From: Thelonectria olida
Taxonomy: Eukaryota > Ascomycota > Sordariomycetes > Hypocreales > Nectriaceae
NCBI GenBank assembly: GCA_020736575.1
Contig: JAGPYM010000051.1
Location: 62,001-126,000, forward strand
Direction of reading: 5' to 3'
Length of the DNA: 64,000 nucleotides
A model generated the notes under the pieces. It was not told the DNA's origin and made no database searches. It worked only from the letters and a program-made list of their open reading frames with translations. Shown piece after piece: positions 1 through 10,736 of the stretch (position 1 is its first letter; every line of letters starts with the position of its first letter). The translations under genes were made by a program, and so were the position numbers.

Positions 1-982
1 GAGGATGCAACGAGCCGTGTCCGTTCACGGGCATTGGGTGAGGGACGGGCCGGCTGTCGTGCTGGCTGTGCCCACTGGCGTCACCAGCGATTTCCCACCC
101 CGCCATTACCCATCCATAGATGTCTTCGAGCGGAGGAGGGCGGCTCAGGTCGATAGTCGATGCGGCAGTTGGCATGGTTGAAACGCCACGTACGGTGACC
201 AGGTTTGGTTCGTTGTGAACGAACAAATTCCCTGGGGCTCCATCGGAAGCGGGACAAGTCATTCCGGAGTGCTGCGGTTTGGTCGAGGCAGTAGCAATAT
301 CGCAGCCGGCTCTGGCAGCCGGCTCGCCGTCGCTCAGGGCAAGCGTACCAGCCATACTTCCATCGACGGCGCACAAACCTGGGTCAAAGACAGACGAGGT
401 CGTCACAGCGATAGCGCCGTAGCCGACAGACGGAGTTTCTCGTGTTGAGACCGTATGACTAAGATGGTCCGATCTGCTGGTGGCTGGGATGTGGATACTA
501 TGTAAGGAGCTGTGCTCCTCTCAGACATATGTAACTCAGATCTTTCAACATAACTGATAAACCATTTTTGTTTCATCATCTCGGCCATCGCCAGTCAAGA
601 TAGCTGCCTCAGCAAAGGTCTCCTGGCCATGGGTGTAGGCTGGCTTCAGGGCTGCAGATTTCATCGTCTCCGTCGTAACATCGGCTTCAGCCCTAGGAAC
701 CGGTCCGTCGCCTGCTGTTGCGGGATTGACAGTAGAGTCGTAGGCGGTGGCGAAAGATGCGTCGTCGAGGAGAGAAGTGGTTGTCCCAAGCTCAGAAAAA
801 CCACCAAAGTCAATCTCAGGAAGCCAGAAGGGTCTCAAGAGGCAGGTACTGGGTAACGAAACTGCTTTTGCGTCGAGATACCCGAGATCTCCGTTGTCCG
901 TTGATAAGGCGTCGCCATCGAGATGACTCTGTGCGAGGCGGCAAGGAACACGAGGTTCGAAGAATGGACTAAACGTTGTCAT
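1..982 (-). CDS. possible two-exon hypothetical gene running off the left edge
   Basis: On the minus strand an ATG at 982 opens a 145-codon frame (to 545) with ordinary, acidic, coding-like composition. A second minus frame is open from about 440 to base 1 without a stop and contains a tryptophan-rich stretch near 80-130. They could be two exons joined across about 440-548. Against this, that gap is itself a dispersed repeat that carries the 3' end of another gene family on the plus strand, and the plus strand also has open stretches here. No family is recognised. Treat as a weak prediction. Confidence 0.28.
443..548 (-). repeat. dispersed repeat, copy A
   Basis: About 105 bp here match 51719-51829 in the opposite orientation, with a long near-identical core (CAGCAGATCGGACC followed by a TCTTAGTCAT block). 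In copy B the segment is the last few codons and the 3' flank of a hypothetical gene (residues LLLRPHD before the stop). Here only the corresponding last codons (LRPYD, stop) and the 3' flank remain, and the upstream frame is broken. It is best read as the 3' remnant of a duplicated gene. Confidence 0.6.
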
Positions 983-1785
983 TGTGCGGAATCTATCATG
1001 AAGAGCAGCTGGACTGGCAGGTTCTGAGGATGCACGTGGCGTGAAGAGGAAGAAGGTGAAGAGGAAGAAGAAAGTGAAGAGGAAGAAGTTTCTTCTTCAC
1101 GGCAATGGGGCAGCATGCCCTTTAAGTACTCTTGCGGCCCTTGTCCGGACCACGTTTTGTGATCTCGACGTCTCCTCGGGTTGACCTTCAGCCGAGCCGG
1201 TCCCTAGATAAGCACAGCAGCGCCATGCTGGAACAAGAGATGATCCGTTTCACGGTCGTACCATAAGCGTGTGGACTTGGGTCGTCGCCACGTATTGCAT
1301 GTGGAAGAGGGGAACCGGACAGCGAGCGTGATGCCGGTTGGCATACGAGACTTGCTACCCGTGACCCGATCACGACTATACTCGGGTCTCGGTCGGACTT
1401 TCGAATGCACAACGTTGGCTGAGTTGGCAATCATCGAGCAGATGGACTCCGTTGCGGTCGAGGCTCCCAGTGGTTCTTGAGCATGGCGAATGCAAGACCC
1501 TGGTTCATCGAGAAGATTGTCAAACGACCGCAGCATCGTCCTCGACCCGGGGTGCCTACGCGAGAGAGTAGGGAGGGCTTTCCGACGATGGCTCGACGAT
1601 CACAGCATTGTGTTCAGAACGAAGCCTCTGCCGATCCTCAAATCCGACAACCGAGAGGGCTTTCTACTGAAACCCAAGGGCGGCGTTCAGTACGGGCTCG
1701 AACCCGGGTAGCGCTGTCGATGTTGAACCACCGCATAGAAATCGCCACGGGGAGGCGAACGTCGAGAGTGGGTTGTGGAGGGTAA
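983..1785. other. no gene recognised
   Basis: Contains a purine-rich GAAGAGGAAGAAG simple-sequence tract at about 1040-1090. Overlapping open frames on both strands at 1188-1785 show no family resemblance. I see nothing supportable. Confidence 0.4.
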
Positions 1786-2412
1786 ATGAGTCAGAGGATC
1801 AGTAGAGAAGGAGTCGGTCACAAACGGGAGGCCTCTACTCATAAACACCAGGAAAGCAGTACCCGTTGCAATGATGCCTGGCAGCTAAGACGATGCGGGA
1901 TAGTGAAAGAAAGAGTACGAGTAGCGCCAGATCCATCACTCCCCGACCACCGCACTTTCATAAGCCGATCTGTAGTACCAAGTCACGTCATCGCGGCCCG
2001 TATGCGCTTCAAACCGCTCGACTCTGGGGGAGACACAGTTTGTAACGCCCTCGAACATCTCTCGATTCAGATACGAGATGCTACGGCTTTCAACGCACAC
2101 GATATCTGGTTCTCCTTGCGCCGCTGTTCCGCGGAAGGCTGGCGCACGTACTACCTCTTCCCGAATGAGTACTCGAGATCTATCAACAGGGATGCAAAAG
2201 AGAGCGACCTGCTACTTTTTCTATCGCTTCCGAGCACGTATCGATCGTTGGTGCATCTTGACTGGTCACAACTTCACAGACAATGCCTCGAGATAACTCG
2301 TCAGAAGGCTGGCACGTGCATGCATATATACACATCTCGACACGACTGCCTCAACGGACGCATTAGAAGTGCCGCGTGTAGCAAAGGCATCATTGTCTCT
2401 GGACCGCTTTGA
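1786..2412 (+). CDS. weak hypothetical ORF (208 aa)
   Basis: An ATG-initiated open frame of 208 codons, basic at the N-terminus, without recognisable domain, signal peptide or membrane segment. No intron is needed. It may be a chance frame or an exon of a decayed gene: shortly downstream (2440-2520) another plus frame reads coding-like for about 25 codons before a stop. Kept only because of its length in a region without better candidates. Confidence 0.2.
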   Translation: MSQRISREGVGHKREASTHKHQESSTRCNDAWQLRRCGIVKERVRVAPDPSLPDHRTFISRSVVPSHVIAARMRFKPLDSGGDTVCNALEHLSIQIRDATAFNAHDIWFSLRRCSAEGWRTYYLFPNEYSRSINRDAKESDLLLFLSLPSTYRSLVHLDWSQLHRQCLEITRQKAGTCMHIYTSRHDCLNGRIRSAACSKGIIVSGPL

Positions 2413-3454
2413 ATCTGGCGACCTCCTCGCAAAGAGCTCAATCTGTAGACCCTGAGCTGACTACCGAGGTCCGAGGCAAGCTTGCCGCTTTTCTGGACGC
2501 CCTCATAAAAGCTAACTAGGAGTATGTCCGCTCACGTCGAGAAATGGGTCCTACTAATGGTAGCAGACGATGTTCCGGAAGTTTACCGCAACATTCGAGA
2601 TAGAGGCTGCATAACCGACACACGATGTCAGAGCGCGACGAAGACAATTGTAGTGGTGGAATGCGTTGCCGTGATCGCTCGGTTGGCTTTCTCCCCTTTC
2701 CTCCTTTCCTCCGGAGGAGGCTCTCTGTGTACGTGTGCGCGGGAAGGACTTACAGATAAGTGACTCTACTGCCTTGTGAGCACTGCACACTGCTTCTACG
2801 TTGACGCTACTCACAAAGGCAATTGGGCTTGGTTCGCGAACTATTCATGCTAGCCAGCTGCAGGATGGAGGAGCGGAGTGCCCGGAGGAAACCCAAGCTG
2901 GTTCTCTGTCCCAAGCAAGAAATCGTCCCGGAGGAAGGATCTCAGGGATTGTTGGTGACGCAGCGCGGTCGGACATCTGACAGGTTAGAAGTGAAAGGAT
3001 GAGACGACAACGTCAGACGTCTACGCTTAGGGAAGCTAGCATCCGAGCGAGAACACGCGCGCGGAAGTAATACTGGACGACGAGGTTGTACAGTAGACTG
3101 CGATGTTCTCGAAGAGACGTCCACGGCAGCAGCGCAGTCTACTCCCGAGGGTTCATTTCTGGAGCTGGGTCCATTTTGGCTCACGACACGTGTTTCACTG
3201 AATGGAATACCGTACTTGCCGAGGAAATAGAAAGCTCGCCCAGGAGGAAGGTTCATTCTGTACGTACGAGACAGTTGCAGACATTGGTTCTTAGTCTGGG
3301 ATTCTTCTACCCTAATATGCTCTACAAACAGTACTATACAGTATGTATCATATGTATATTGCTGTATATATTGTACTGTCGTTACAGTACTGTCAAACTT
3401 CCTTGCATTCTCTACCGAGCTGCTTCCTCCACCCCTCAAGTCAACACGGAGTCT
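2413..3454. other. no gene recognised; AT-rich palindromic tract
   Basis: No supported gene. At 3330-3395 there is an AT-rich stretch with repeated CAGTAC/GTACTG motifs that can pair with each other. Similar motifs recur near 4877-4940, 6700-6720 and 15175. Confidence 0.4.
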
Positions 3455-3748
3455 ATGGATACCAACCGAAAGAGGTATACCAAATTCGACATCAACCTAG
3501 GTGATGTCACCAAAGCATCGGCAAATGCGGCAAATGCGGCCTCTACAGATACCGATCGGAAGAGGTATACTAAATTCGACATCAACCTGAGCAACACAAC
3601 CAAGGCATCGACATGTGCAGCTGCTGCCAACAGTCACCCCCAAACAGCACTGCCTGCTAAAAAGATCAGGAAGATTCAGCAGGATGAGCACGTCGCCTCG
3701 ACCGTTCAAAGCGTTCAGCAAGACGAGCCCTTTCACGTTGGCAGATAA
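3455..3748 (+). CDS. small protein with an internal duplicated peptide
   Basis: A 98-codon frame starting at an ATG. It contains an imperfect duplication: the peptide RKRYTKFDINL occurs twice (DNA about 3469-3501 and 3559-3591), each followed by a T-K-A-S segment. The C-terminal part is lysine/glutamine-rich. It lies directly upstream of, and overlaps in another frame, the kinase-like reading frame at 3615. The two may be one gene joined by an intron near 3700-3760, in which case this would be its N-terminal extension. No known family is recognised. Confidence 0.35.
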   Translation: MDTNRKRYTKFDINLGDVTKASANAANAASTDTDRKRYTKFDINLSNTTKASTCAAAANSHPQTALPAKKIRKIQQDEHVASTVQSVQQDEPFHVGR

Positions 3749-4640
3749 ACCGGTTCGTTCGGAGTCTCCGTGGTTATCTTTCCAGCGGTCGCCCGTTGAC
3801 GCTCTCGACGTCGGCGGGAAGATCACCGTTGCCCGCTCCAAGGCACAACCCGCGACTATCGTGGGTATACGGAAATACCCGACTGGCAAGGCAAAAGACC
3901 TCTTGCCCGTGTTCCGCAGACTGCAGCACGAGAACATTGTGCGCGTTCTGGATGCTTTCATCACGAAAGAATCCCTCTACTTGGTCTTCGAGGACATGAG
4001 GCTATCTCTTGAGCACTTCGTGCTGTCTCCCGCCTATCCGACTTCTCTACAGCTAGGGACGATACTGGGACAGGTGAGCAAGAACGATCAATGCTGCGGA
4101 CCTTGGGCTCAACAGGCGTCAGGTTCTGGATGGCTTGAAGTCAATTCAGAAAATTGGGTACGGACACGGGTCGTTGAGCTGCCAGAACATTCTGGTGAGC
4201 GACGAAGGCCGTGTGAAAGTCGGTATGCTGTCGTTATGATTTGCCCCCGTCGAACGGGGCCCGTCCCTTTCGGGTCATCGGCCACTGACGGGTACAGGCG
4301 GACAAGAGCTGTTCCAATCTCCCCGAAGATCAAGGCCAGGGACATCCTTTGCTTCGGGAAGGTCACCATGAAGCTGATGCAGAAGCTCGACCGAGACGAC
4401 GGTGTGGTTGGGATAGATGACCCGGGCCGTTGGCAAGACAATCCCGACACGATCCAGTTCGCCTCGAGTATAACTTCGAGCAAGTCGCTGGGAGAGCTTC
4501 GCAAGGTCAGTCCGAAAGCTGCCGTTTGTCTTTGATCCCCGATTCGCTGAAAATGCCAAGAACAGCTTCATCGAGAGCATCTGGGAGAGGCATCGCCGCT
4601 GGGGCATGAGATTTTGTGGGATCTGGTAGTGGTAGCCCAG
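3615..4640 (+). pseudogene. protein-kinase-like domain, decayed
   Basis: The frame starting near 3615 reads as a Ser/Thr-kinase-like N-lobe and hinge: a beta-strand pattern after GGKITVA, then LQHENIVRVLDAF and ESLYLVFEDM. An intron 4074-4120 (gtgagc...gtcag) restores the frame to VLDGLKSIQK and the HGSLSCQNILVS segment at the usual catalytic-loop position. There the usual HRD is replaced by HGS and the Lys/Asp set is not evident. The later part (DILCFGKVTMKLMQ, then FIESIWERHRRW in another frame) needs frame changes at about 4230 and 4500. It is either a pseudokinase gene with extra small introns or a pseudogene; the missing HRD Asp argues against catalysis. Confidence 0.5.
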
Positions 4641-5369
4641 TTCACGGCCGGGAGGTACTACTGCTACAAAGAGGCCGAGTAAGTGGGTGAGGATTCCGGC
4701 ATGGGGATCCCTCTGTTGTTTCTTGTTCCTTAGACTAGGGTAAATTTGGTCTTGAAACGCTCAACTCAGCTTTGCTGATTTTGTCTACGTGACAGTCGCG
4801 TCGACAGAACGATGGCCGCGCAACGAGATCCCCCTAATAGAGAAGTCGCGTATACAGGAACCCGAAGAAGTGGCATCAGTACCGTACTGTACAGTACTGT
4901 ACTGTGCCATAACACTCCGTATGGACCAACAATACAGTATGTAGGAACGCTCATACTGCAGTCGAGATTTCCACGTCTCTTTCGGCCGAGCGCCCACTTA
5001 CGAACCATGCCCGCTATCATTACAGGACGGGGTTTCGCTGATGACACTCCATTACTGATGAAAACTGACCCGGGGCGGGGGGGAGGGGGTGGTTGGTCCC
5101 GTAGGATCCACTTCTGGGCAGGCTTGGAGGGGACAAAACTGACTTTCTTCTACCTATTGACCCAAGGACCAAAAGTGGAAGCACACATCATATGGTCCAG
5201 AAATGACCATGATAAAACTTGCATGTTCTGCAGCCAGAGCACCAGGCTGAAACTTCTTTTCCTTAAAATCTCCGATCCTCATACATAGCTGTCTCTCCCT
5301 ACTGCCTCCGAGTGACGATGCATTTGTTCCTTCTCCCCTTTGCTTCGCCCCCCGTCCGAAGAAGCCGCC
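4641..5369. other. intergenic; palindromic TACAGTAC tract
   Basis: No supported gene. At 4877-4940 there is a run of overlapping TACTGTAC/GTACAGTA motifs, and a G-rich run (about 5070-5095). The ATG at 5370 of the next gene lies in GCCGCCATG, a good fungal start context. Confidence 0.4.
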
Positions 5370-6235
5370 ATGATTAGACAGCAGGCTGAGAAGAGACCGC
5401 ATCCTACGATCCAAGAGGCGATTCGGAAGAGAGAGCTGGCTCGGAAGAGAGAGGCGACCCAGAAGAAGAGGGAGGCGATCCAGGCCGAACTGGCTTCCCA
5501 ACCGAGCTTCCAGCGTGCTGGCCTTGACTTTCAGCATGCTCAGCATGCACAGTATGCACAGCAGTCACAGCAGATGCCGCTGTCGATGGCAAACTCCGTG
5601 CCCCAGGTTCCGCAAATCTCTCCCGACGAGTACGACCTGGCTGGAATCAGCATAAACGAGCTGATGTAATTCCAGCACCATATCCTCCGTCGCCTTTCTG
5701 ACTTGATTTAGGCCTACCGACGAAGACGACGAAGCAGAGAACGAGGAGACAAAGCAGAACATCGAGACGATAATGCTGTTGCTTGAATCCATGGGCAAGA
5801 AGCTAGACATGTGCTGTCGGCCGAGCCACGAGGGAACACTGATGACAGGTAGAACATCTGGCAGGGTGCTTCAAATTTCGGCCAAGGAGGTAACCAAGTT
5901 CGTCACATCTACCCTGAAGAGAGCGGGAACAACTGCTGACTGCGACAACAGCTCACAAATCGGAGACCAAAGGTGAGTCGTCACACCGGTGATGACGCCT
6001 ACGCTACTTTTCTGACAGCATTACTTGCATAGACTCTCCAATCTTGAGAAGACGTAAGCCTATACTGGCTAGCAATAAAAGCAGGAGCTCACATTCCACC
6101 AGATGCACCGCGAAGTTCAGCGAGGTGGGAGCAGCCGTGAAGGAAATAGGAACAAGTGTGAAAGAGATTAGTGGCACGTTTGGTTCAACCGGGGACCAAC
6201 TCTTGTTCGACCCGACGACACTGTCGAGTTCATGA
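5370..6235 (+). CDS. four-exon hypothetical coiled-coil protein (236 aa)
   Basis: Manual splice model: exons 5370-5665, 5712-5972, 6033-6053, 6103-6235. All introns are short (46-60 bp) GT-AG and keep one frame to a TGA at 6233-6235, giving 236 codons. The first exon encodes a Lys/Arg/Glu-rich helix (roughly residues 10-45, heptad-like, coiled coil expected) and a Gln/His/Ala-rich low-complexity stretch. The middle is acidic (DEDDEAENEE), followed by a helical segment around MLLLESMGKKLD. The C-terminus repeats V-K-E-I (AVKEIGTSVKEI). No family is recognised. The consistent exon phases in all four exons make it much more convincing than its neighbours. Nuclear localisation would be a guess. 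Confidence 0.6.
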
Positions 6236-6994
6236 GTCGACTTTCGCAGTGGAATGGAAAGCGAGCCTTGGGGGGGCGGCTAAGACCAGCGAGGTCGACC
6301 CAGCAATGTACATATACTTGATGCGTACGATGAGCACCGCGATCAGTTTGATCTGCAATGTGAATACTACTAGTAGACACGTCCACACAGTCACTGCTTC
6401 TTTGTGAGCATGCATATGCCGTAAAGTGCAGCTTGCATGAGGAACGATCAGCTTGCTATCGTCGCGAGCTTGTCAGTAGCGGATCAAGGGTAGCGGAGGC
6501 CAACTGATAAGCCATTACTGGCTGTGGTTCAGCTAGTTGTCCGATGGTACTGCACATGCGACATAGCACGAAGTACGAAGTACGAAGGAGCAAACATTCA
6601 TATTTAACGTTGCGAACTTCTACGGCAGACACGTCGGTCTAGGACTGGCCGAGTTTGATGATTTCTTCCGTCACGTATGAGTCGGGAACCCGCACCTTGT
6701 GTACTGTACCGTACTGTATTGGACATCGAAACGCTTGCTAATACGGAGATGTATGTACTGCACTATGTAGTTATTTCGTCCAAAATACCAAGATTCGCAT
6801 CCATTTCCCGCCAACCACTTTCAGGGGCGAGCATCAGCTTGTTAGTTTCACCCGCGGTGCTCATCCTGCGCAGAATACAGGGAAGGCCGATCCATGTTGA
6901 TCGCTACCCTGTAGGCGTGCGCACGATGGCTACCGGGGCTACTTACACCGGACACCACGAGAAGGTCAGCTGATTCAGTCCTACTGCTATTTGA
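6236..6994. other. no gene recognised
   Basis: Short open frames on both strands without family resemblance; a TACTGTAC-type motif near 6700-6720. Nothing else is seen. Confidence 0.4.
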
Positions 6995-8003
6995 AGCAGC
7001 ATCACAGAGTGGTGGCACAAAGTGGCATCTGAACGGCATTGACCATCGTCCAGGCATTGCATAGCAGCATCACAGAGTGGCATCTGAACGGCATTGAACA
7101 TCGTCCAGGCATTGCACAGCAGCATCACAGAGTGGCATCTGAACGGCATTGAACATCGTCCAGGCATTGCATAGCAGCATCACAGAGTGGCATCACAAAG
7201 TGGCATCTGAACGGCATTGACCATCGTCCAGGCATTGCAGAGCAGCATCACAGAGTGGCATCACAAAGTGGCATCTGAACGGCATTGAACATCGTCCAGG
7301 CATTGCAGAGCAGCATCACAGAGTGGCATCACAAAGTGGCATCTGAACGGCATTGACCATCGTCCAGGCATTGCATAGCAGCATCACAGAGTGGCATCTG
7401 AGCGGCATTATCCATCGTCCAGGCATTGCAGAGCAGCATCACAGAGTGGCATCTGAACGGCATTATCCATCGTCCAGGCATTGCAGAGCAGCATCACAGA
7501 GTGGCATCTGAACGGCATTGGCCATCGTCCAGGCATTGCAGAGCAGCATCACAGAGTGGCATCGCATAGCGGCATCAAAAAGTGGCATCTGAACGGCATT
7601 GAACATCGTCCAGGCATTGCACAGCAGCATCACAGAGTGGCATCTGAACGGCATTGAACATCGTCCAGGCATTGCACAGCAGCATCACAGAGTGGCATCT
7701 GAACGGCATTGACCATCGTCCAGGCATTGCATAGCAGCATCACAGAGTGGCATCTGAACGGTATTGGCATCGTCCAGGCATTGCAGAGCAGCATTGCAGA
7801 GCAGCATCACAGAGTGGTGGCACAAAGTGGCATCTGAAGGGTATTGGCATCGTCCAGGCATTGCATAGCAGCATCACAAAGTGGCATCTGAACGGTATTG
7901 GCATCGTCCAGGCATTGCAGAGCAGCATTGCAGAGCAGCATCACAGAGTGGTGGCACAAAGTGGCATCTGAAGGGTATTGACATCATCCAGGCATCGCAG
8001 AAA
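6995..8003 (+). repeat. minisatellite, about 16-17 units of 55/68 bp
   Basis: Tandem array built on the units CATCACAGAGTGGCAT, CTGAACGGCATT and CATCGTCCAGGCATTGCA. The basic period is about 55 bp. Many units carry an extra 13-bp CACAAAGTGGCAT segment and are 68 bp. In the last third the unit changes to GGTATTGGCATCGTCC and contains doubled GCAGAGCAGCATT segments, so variants are clustered, as expected from unequal exchange. Several frames stay open through parts of the array on both strands, but the resulting peptides simply echo the repeat and are not counted as genes. Confidence 0.95.
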
Positions 8004-8421
8004 CGCGGAAACGCTGGCAGGAGACATATAGCTCCACGTCACAGCTATGAGGTTGGAAGTCCCTGACCTGGAAGAAGAGAGAAAGCCGGTCAGACAGCTG
8101 CTGCGCGCGAGGGTTTTATATCCGCAAAAAGCTATGACGTTTTTCTCCCACGTTGGCCGTCTCCCTCCCATCAGGTGGGGCTGGATCGCTGAGGAAATGA
8201 TTGAATAATCGTACGTAAAACCTCCCATCTAGCCCCCACTCTGGATCTCCGATGACTTACCGTGGCGGGCCGCTCGACGGCAACTTATGGACACTCGCCT
8301 ATCGGAGGGGTGCCGATCCAGTTGTGGACGAACTGGCGCCTGCAGGGTCCCCTTTTGACCTCACAACCACATGTAGCTGTACAGTGGGGTGCCGGTCCAG
8401 CTTCAGTAATCTATCACTGTA
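8004..8421. other. no gene recognised
   Basis: Sequence between the minisatellite and an inverted-repeat candidate. No coding signal is seen. Confidence 0.4.
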
Positions 8422-8650
8422 ATTTTGCCAAAAATGGCCAAAAATGGCCAAAACTAGTGCGAATATGCCCCTGTCGTATTCCAACAATAACAGCATATCA
8501 GTGCCTTGGCATTCGGGCATCAACAACCCGGGCTACGAGCAACTTCTGGCTGACTACGGAGTATCTCTTTGAAAATCATCCATAATTGTCCCAGTCCATT
8601 TCTGACCGAAGTCTGTGCGTTAGCCACATTCATCCATTTTTGGCAAAATC
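8422..8650. repeat. inverted-repeat segment, possible MITE or solo hairpin
   Basis: ATTTTGCCAAAAATGG at about 8422-8438 is repeated inverted as CCATTTTTGGCAAAAT at about 8634-8650, a spacing of roughly 200 bp. The left arm has an extra tandem GCCAAAAATG. No clear target-site duplication was found, so a mobile origin is only a possibility. Confidence 0.4.
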
Positions 8651-8785
8651 GTTCGCACTAAAACACTGACGCTGAACCCGAACTGGACTCTATGTATAAA
8701 CCTGCAGTTGTCCCAAATATGGGTCATTCTACGACTGAAACAGGTTGACGGCCACGTCGAGCCGTCGTCTGGACAAGATCTCCCA

Positions 8786-9359
8786 ATGGGTGCGGTACAG
8801 CAGAACGAAGAGGCGAGGCGGAAGACGAAAGTGCGCAAGAGCGGCCCAAGTCTTCTGAGCAAGACACAGCAGCTGGGCAAGCTGGGAAACGTCTTTGCGC
8901 TGTGCGTGTACTGGGACCCGACCAAATGCCGCTATGCGTACGCCATGCATATTCCGAAGAACGGGCGCGTCCCGAAAATGGACAGCATCGTGAGATGGAT
9001 CACCCGCAGGCAACGCATGCATAGTTGAGCCACGCTGACTGCCCATGCAGGCCAACCGACTCATCTCCGCTCGACCTTCGCAGCGAGAGAGACGAATGAC
9101 ACGGAGCGTCCGCAAAGATGCGGCGCCCAAGCAACCTGCAACAGATGAGATCGCAGTCGAGGTGGATGGCGATCAGGTGGTTGGATTCATCTCCCAGGAC
9201 GATGATGAGATAAGCATGGCGGCTCTGGAACCACGCGCGACCCACACTTCCCCCGAAAGCCAGCCGGACCGCGGTCTTCATGAGAAGTATGTGTTCTCGC
9301 CCTACGTGCTCGTTTTGCATCACACAGAAATCAAAATACACGTTGAAGTGCAAGCATAG
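8786..9359 (+). CDS. small MADS-box-like protein
   Basis: Exons 8786-8989 and 9051-9359 joined across a 61-bp GT-AG intron keep one frame (170 aa). Residues about 10-65 have the layout of the SRF-type MADS fold seen in small fungal proteins: a basic ARRKTKVRKSG, then a Leu/Lys helix (SLLSKTQQLGKLGN), then hydrophobic strands (VFALCVYWDP). The rest is low-complexity and charged. MADS proteins bind CArG-type DNA as dimers; whether this one does is unproven. The end is uncertain because a GT at about 9286 could be a donor linking it to the patatin-like frame starting at 9280. A second small MADS-like gene lies at 16118-16495. Confidence 0.45.
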
Positions 9360-10110
9360 TCCCTGCCCTACATGCGTTCTGAAACATGGAAAGGAGAATG
9401 TCCCATGGCATTATACACTTGTAGACTGCCTCGTCTGTTGTAGCCCGACTGAATCGATATTTGTCCTGCAACCTCCTACGGCCGGCATGAGACTTCTGAC
9501 ACTCGGCGGATCAAATGCCGCGAACTCATTACAGTTTCTGCGAAGCTTGCAACGGTCTATCGGACTCAATTCGATGCCACTCCGTGATCATTTTGATGGC
9601 GTGTCCGGCTCAGGAATCGGTTTGTCCCTCCCGAGCGCGGCCTAATTCTTCGCTTCTCACCCATTCTAGGCATATACTTTGTCGTCACTGCCTTCACCGG
9701 TGGATGGAGCCTCTCAGATTGTGGTTATCACCTTGCATTACGAGCGTACGTAGTTGGGGAAACATTGTGAAGGATTTATTTATCCTTTCGCCTCAATCAG
9801 GCTACAAGTAACAAAATTATGGTTTCTATCTCAACAGGAAAGAAAACGTTCCGGAGTATCTCGAATCTGTGCGTCAGTCTGCTTTTTCCACTGCTTGGAC
9901 GCTAATAGGGTTCAGTCACTGCAGCGATGCCGGCAGTACGATGGCGGATCGTACAGTCGTCAGCTTCTGAGCGCCATATCATGCGAGCTCCATGCCAACT
10001 TATTCTACTTAGAGTTGGACTCTGCACCTCGGTTCTACAGGAGCATGGCAAGCGGGGTCGACCAACTGAAGGCGGGAGGTGAGCGATGTATGACGAAATC
10101 AAAAGCTTAA
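9280..10110 (+). pseudogene. RING-like zinc site plus patatin-like domain, catalytic motifs replaced
   Basis: From ATG 9280 the frame has C-x2-C, C-x-H, C-x2-C and a second C-x2-C (CSFC, CKH, CPTC, CLVCC), the zinc-binding head found before patatin domains in many fungal proteins. It is followed by TAGMRLLTLGGSNAAN and HFDGVSGSGIG. These sit where patatins have DGGGxRG (oxyanion hole) and GxSxG (nucleophile); here neither consensus is intact. An intron 9626-9669 (approx.) restores IYFVVTAFTGGWSLSDC, so the splice pattern is conserved. Later pieces (ENVPEYLESVRQ at about 9845; LFYLELDSAPRF at about 10003) fit the C-terminal part of the family, but much of the middle is missing. It is either a dead paralogue or a shortened pseudogene. 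Confidence 0.6.
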
Positions 10111-10736
10111 AAAGTTGTCAAGCAGACCTAGAACAACTTTTTCAACCGTCGAAATTGCATATACTTTAGAGGGTGTTTCTTTGAATCGTATCTTGTAACA
10201 ACTCGATTGTTGCTAGCGCTCCCGCCACACTGGCAGGCTGGTTGCCCTTCTCGCCAATCCAGGGTTCTGCATCATTGCAAGACCGGAATGTCATTCCGAC
10301 CAAGTGCTATCGCGCTTTGGTCGAAGCTTGATCAAGTTTGTGGCAGCTCGTGAGCTGTTGTGCGAGCGTCGGTGTGGAGATAATTTTGTTATATATGCGC
10401 CTCACTGTTTAAACCCTCCCAGCTCAGTTGATTGCCTTGGCGTATTCCCACCCATGCGGCTGATATTTACCAGTCACAATTTTATCCGGTCCAATGAGTG
10501 CGTTGGTGACGAAACTCGTCATCATCGGGTGCCCAAGTTACAAGCCGCCAATGCCAGCCTAGACACCCCTTGGGCAGAAAGTTAGGCTCTATATCAGGCC
10601 AACGTTTCTTTCCATCACAGTTGCTAAGAAGACAAATCATTTCAATGGTGGTCTCTTCTCTACTTGTCACTACCAATTCTGTGTCCAACTCGCATCATCA
10701 TAACGGTCAAGCGAATTACCCCAACTCAACCGCAAC
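10111..10736. other. no gene recognised; promoter of the next gene
   Basis: No coding signal. A plausible 5' region for the small beta-sandwich gene that begins at 10737. Confidence 0.35.

Noticed and set aside
6943..8066. Several open frames inside the minisatellite on both strands
   Set aside because: They only reflect the repeat unit length and have no independent coding signal.
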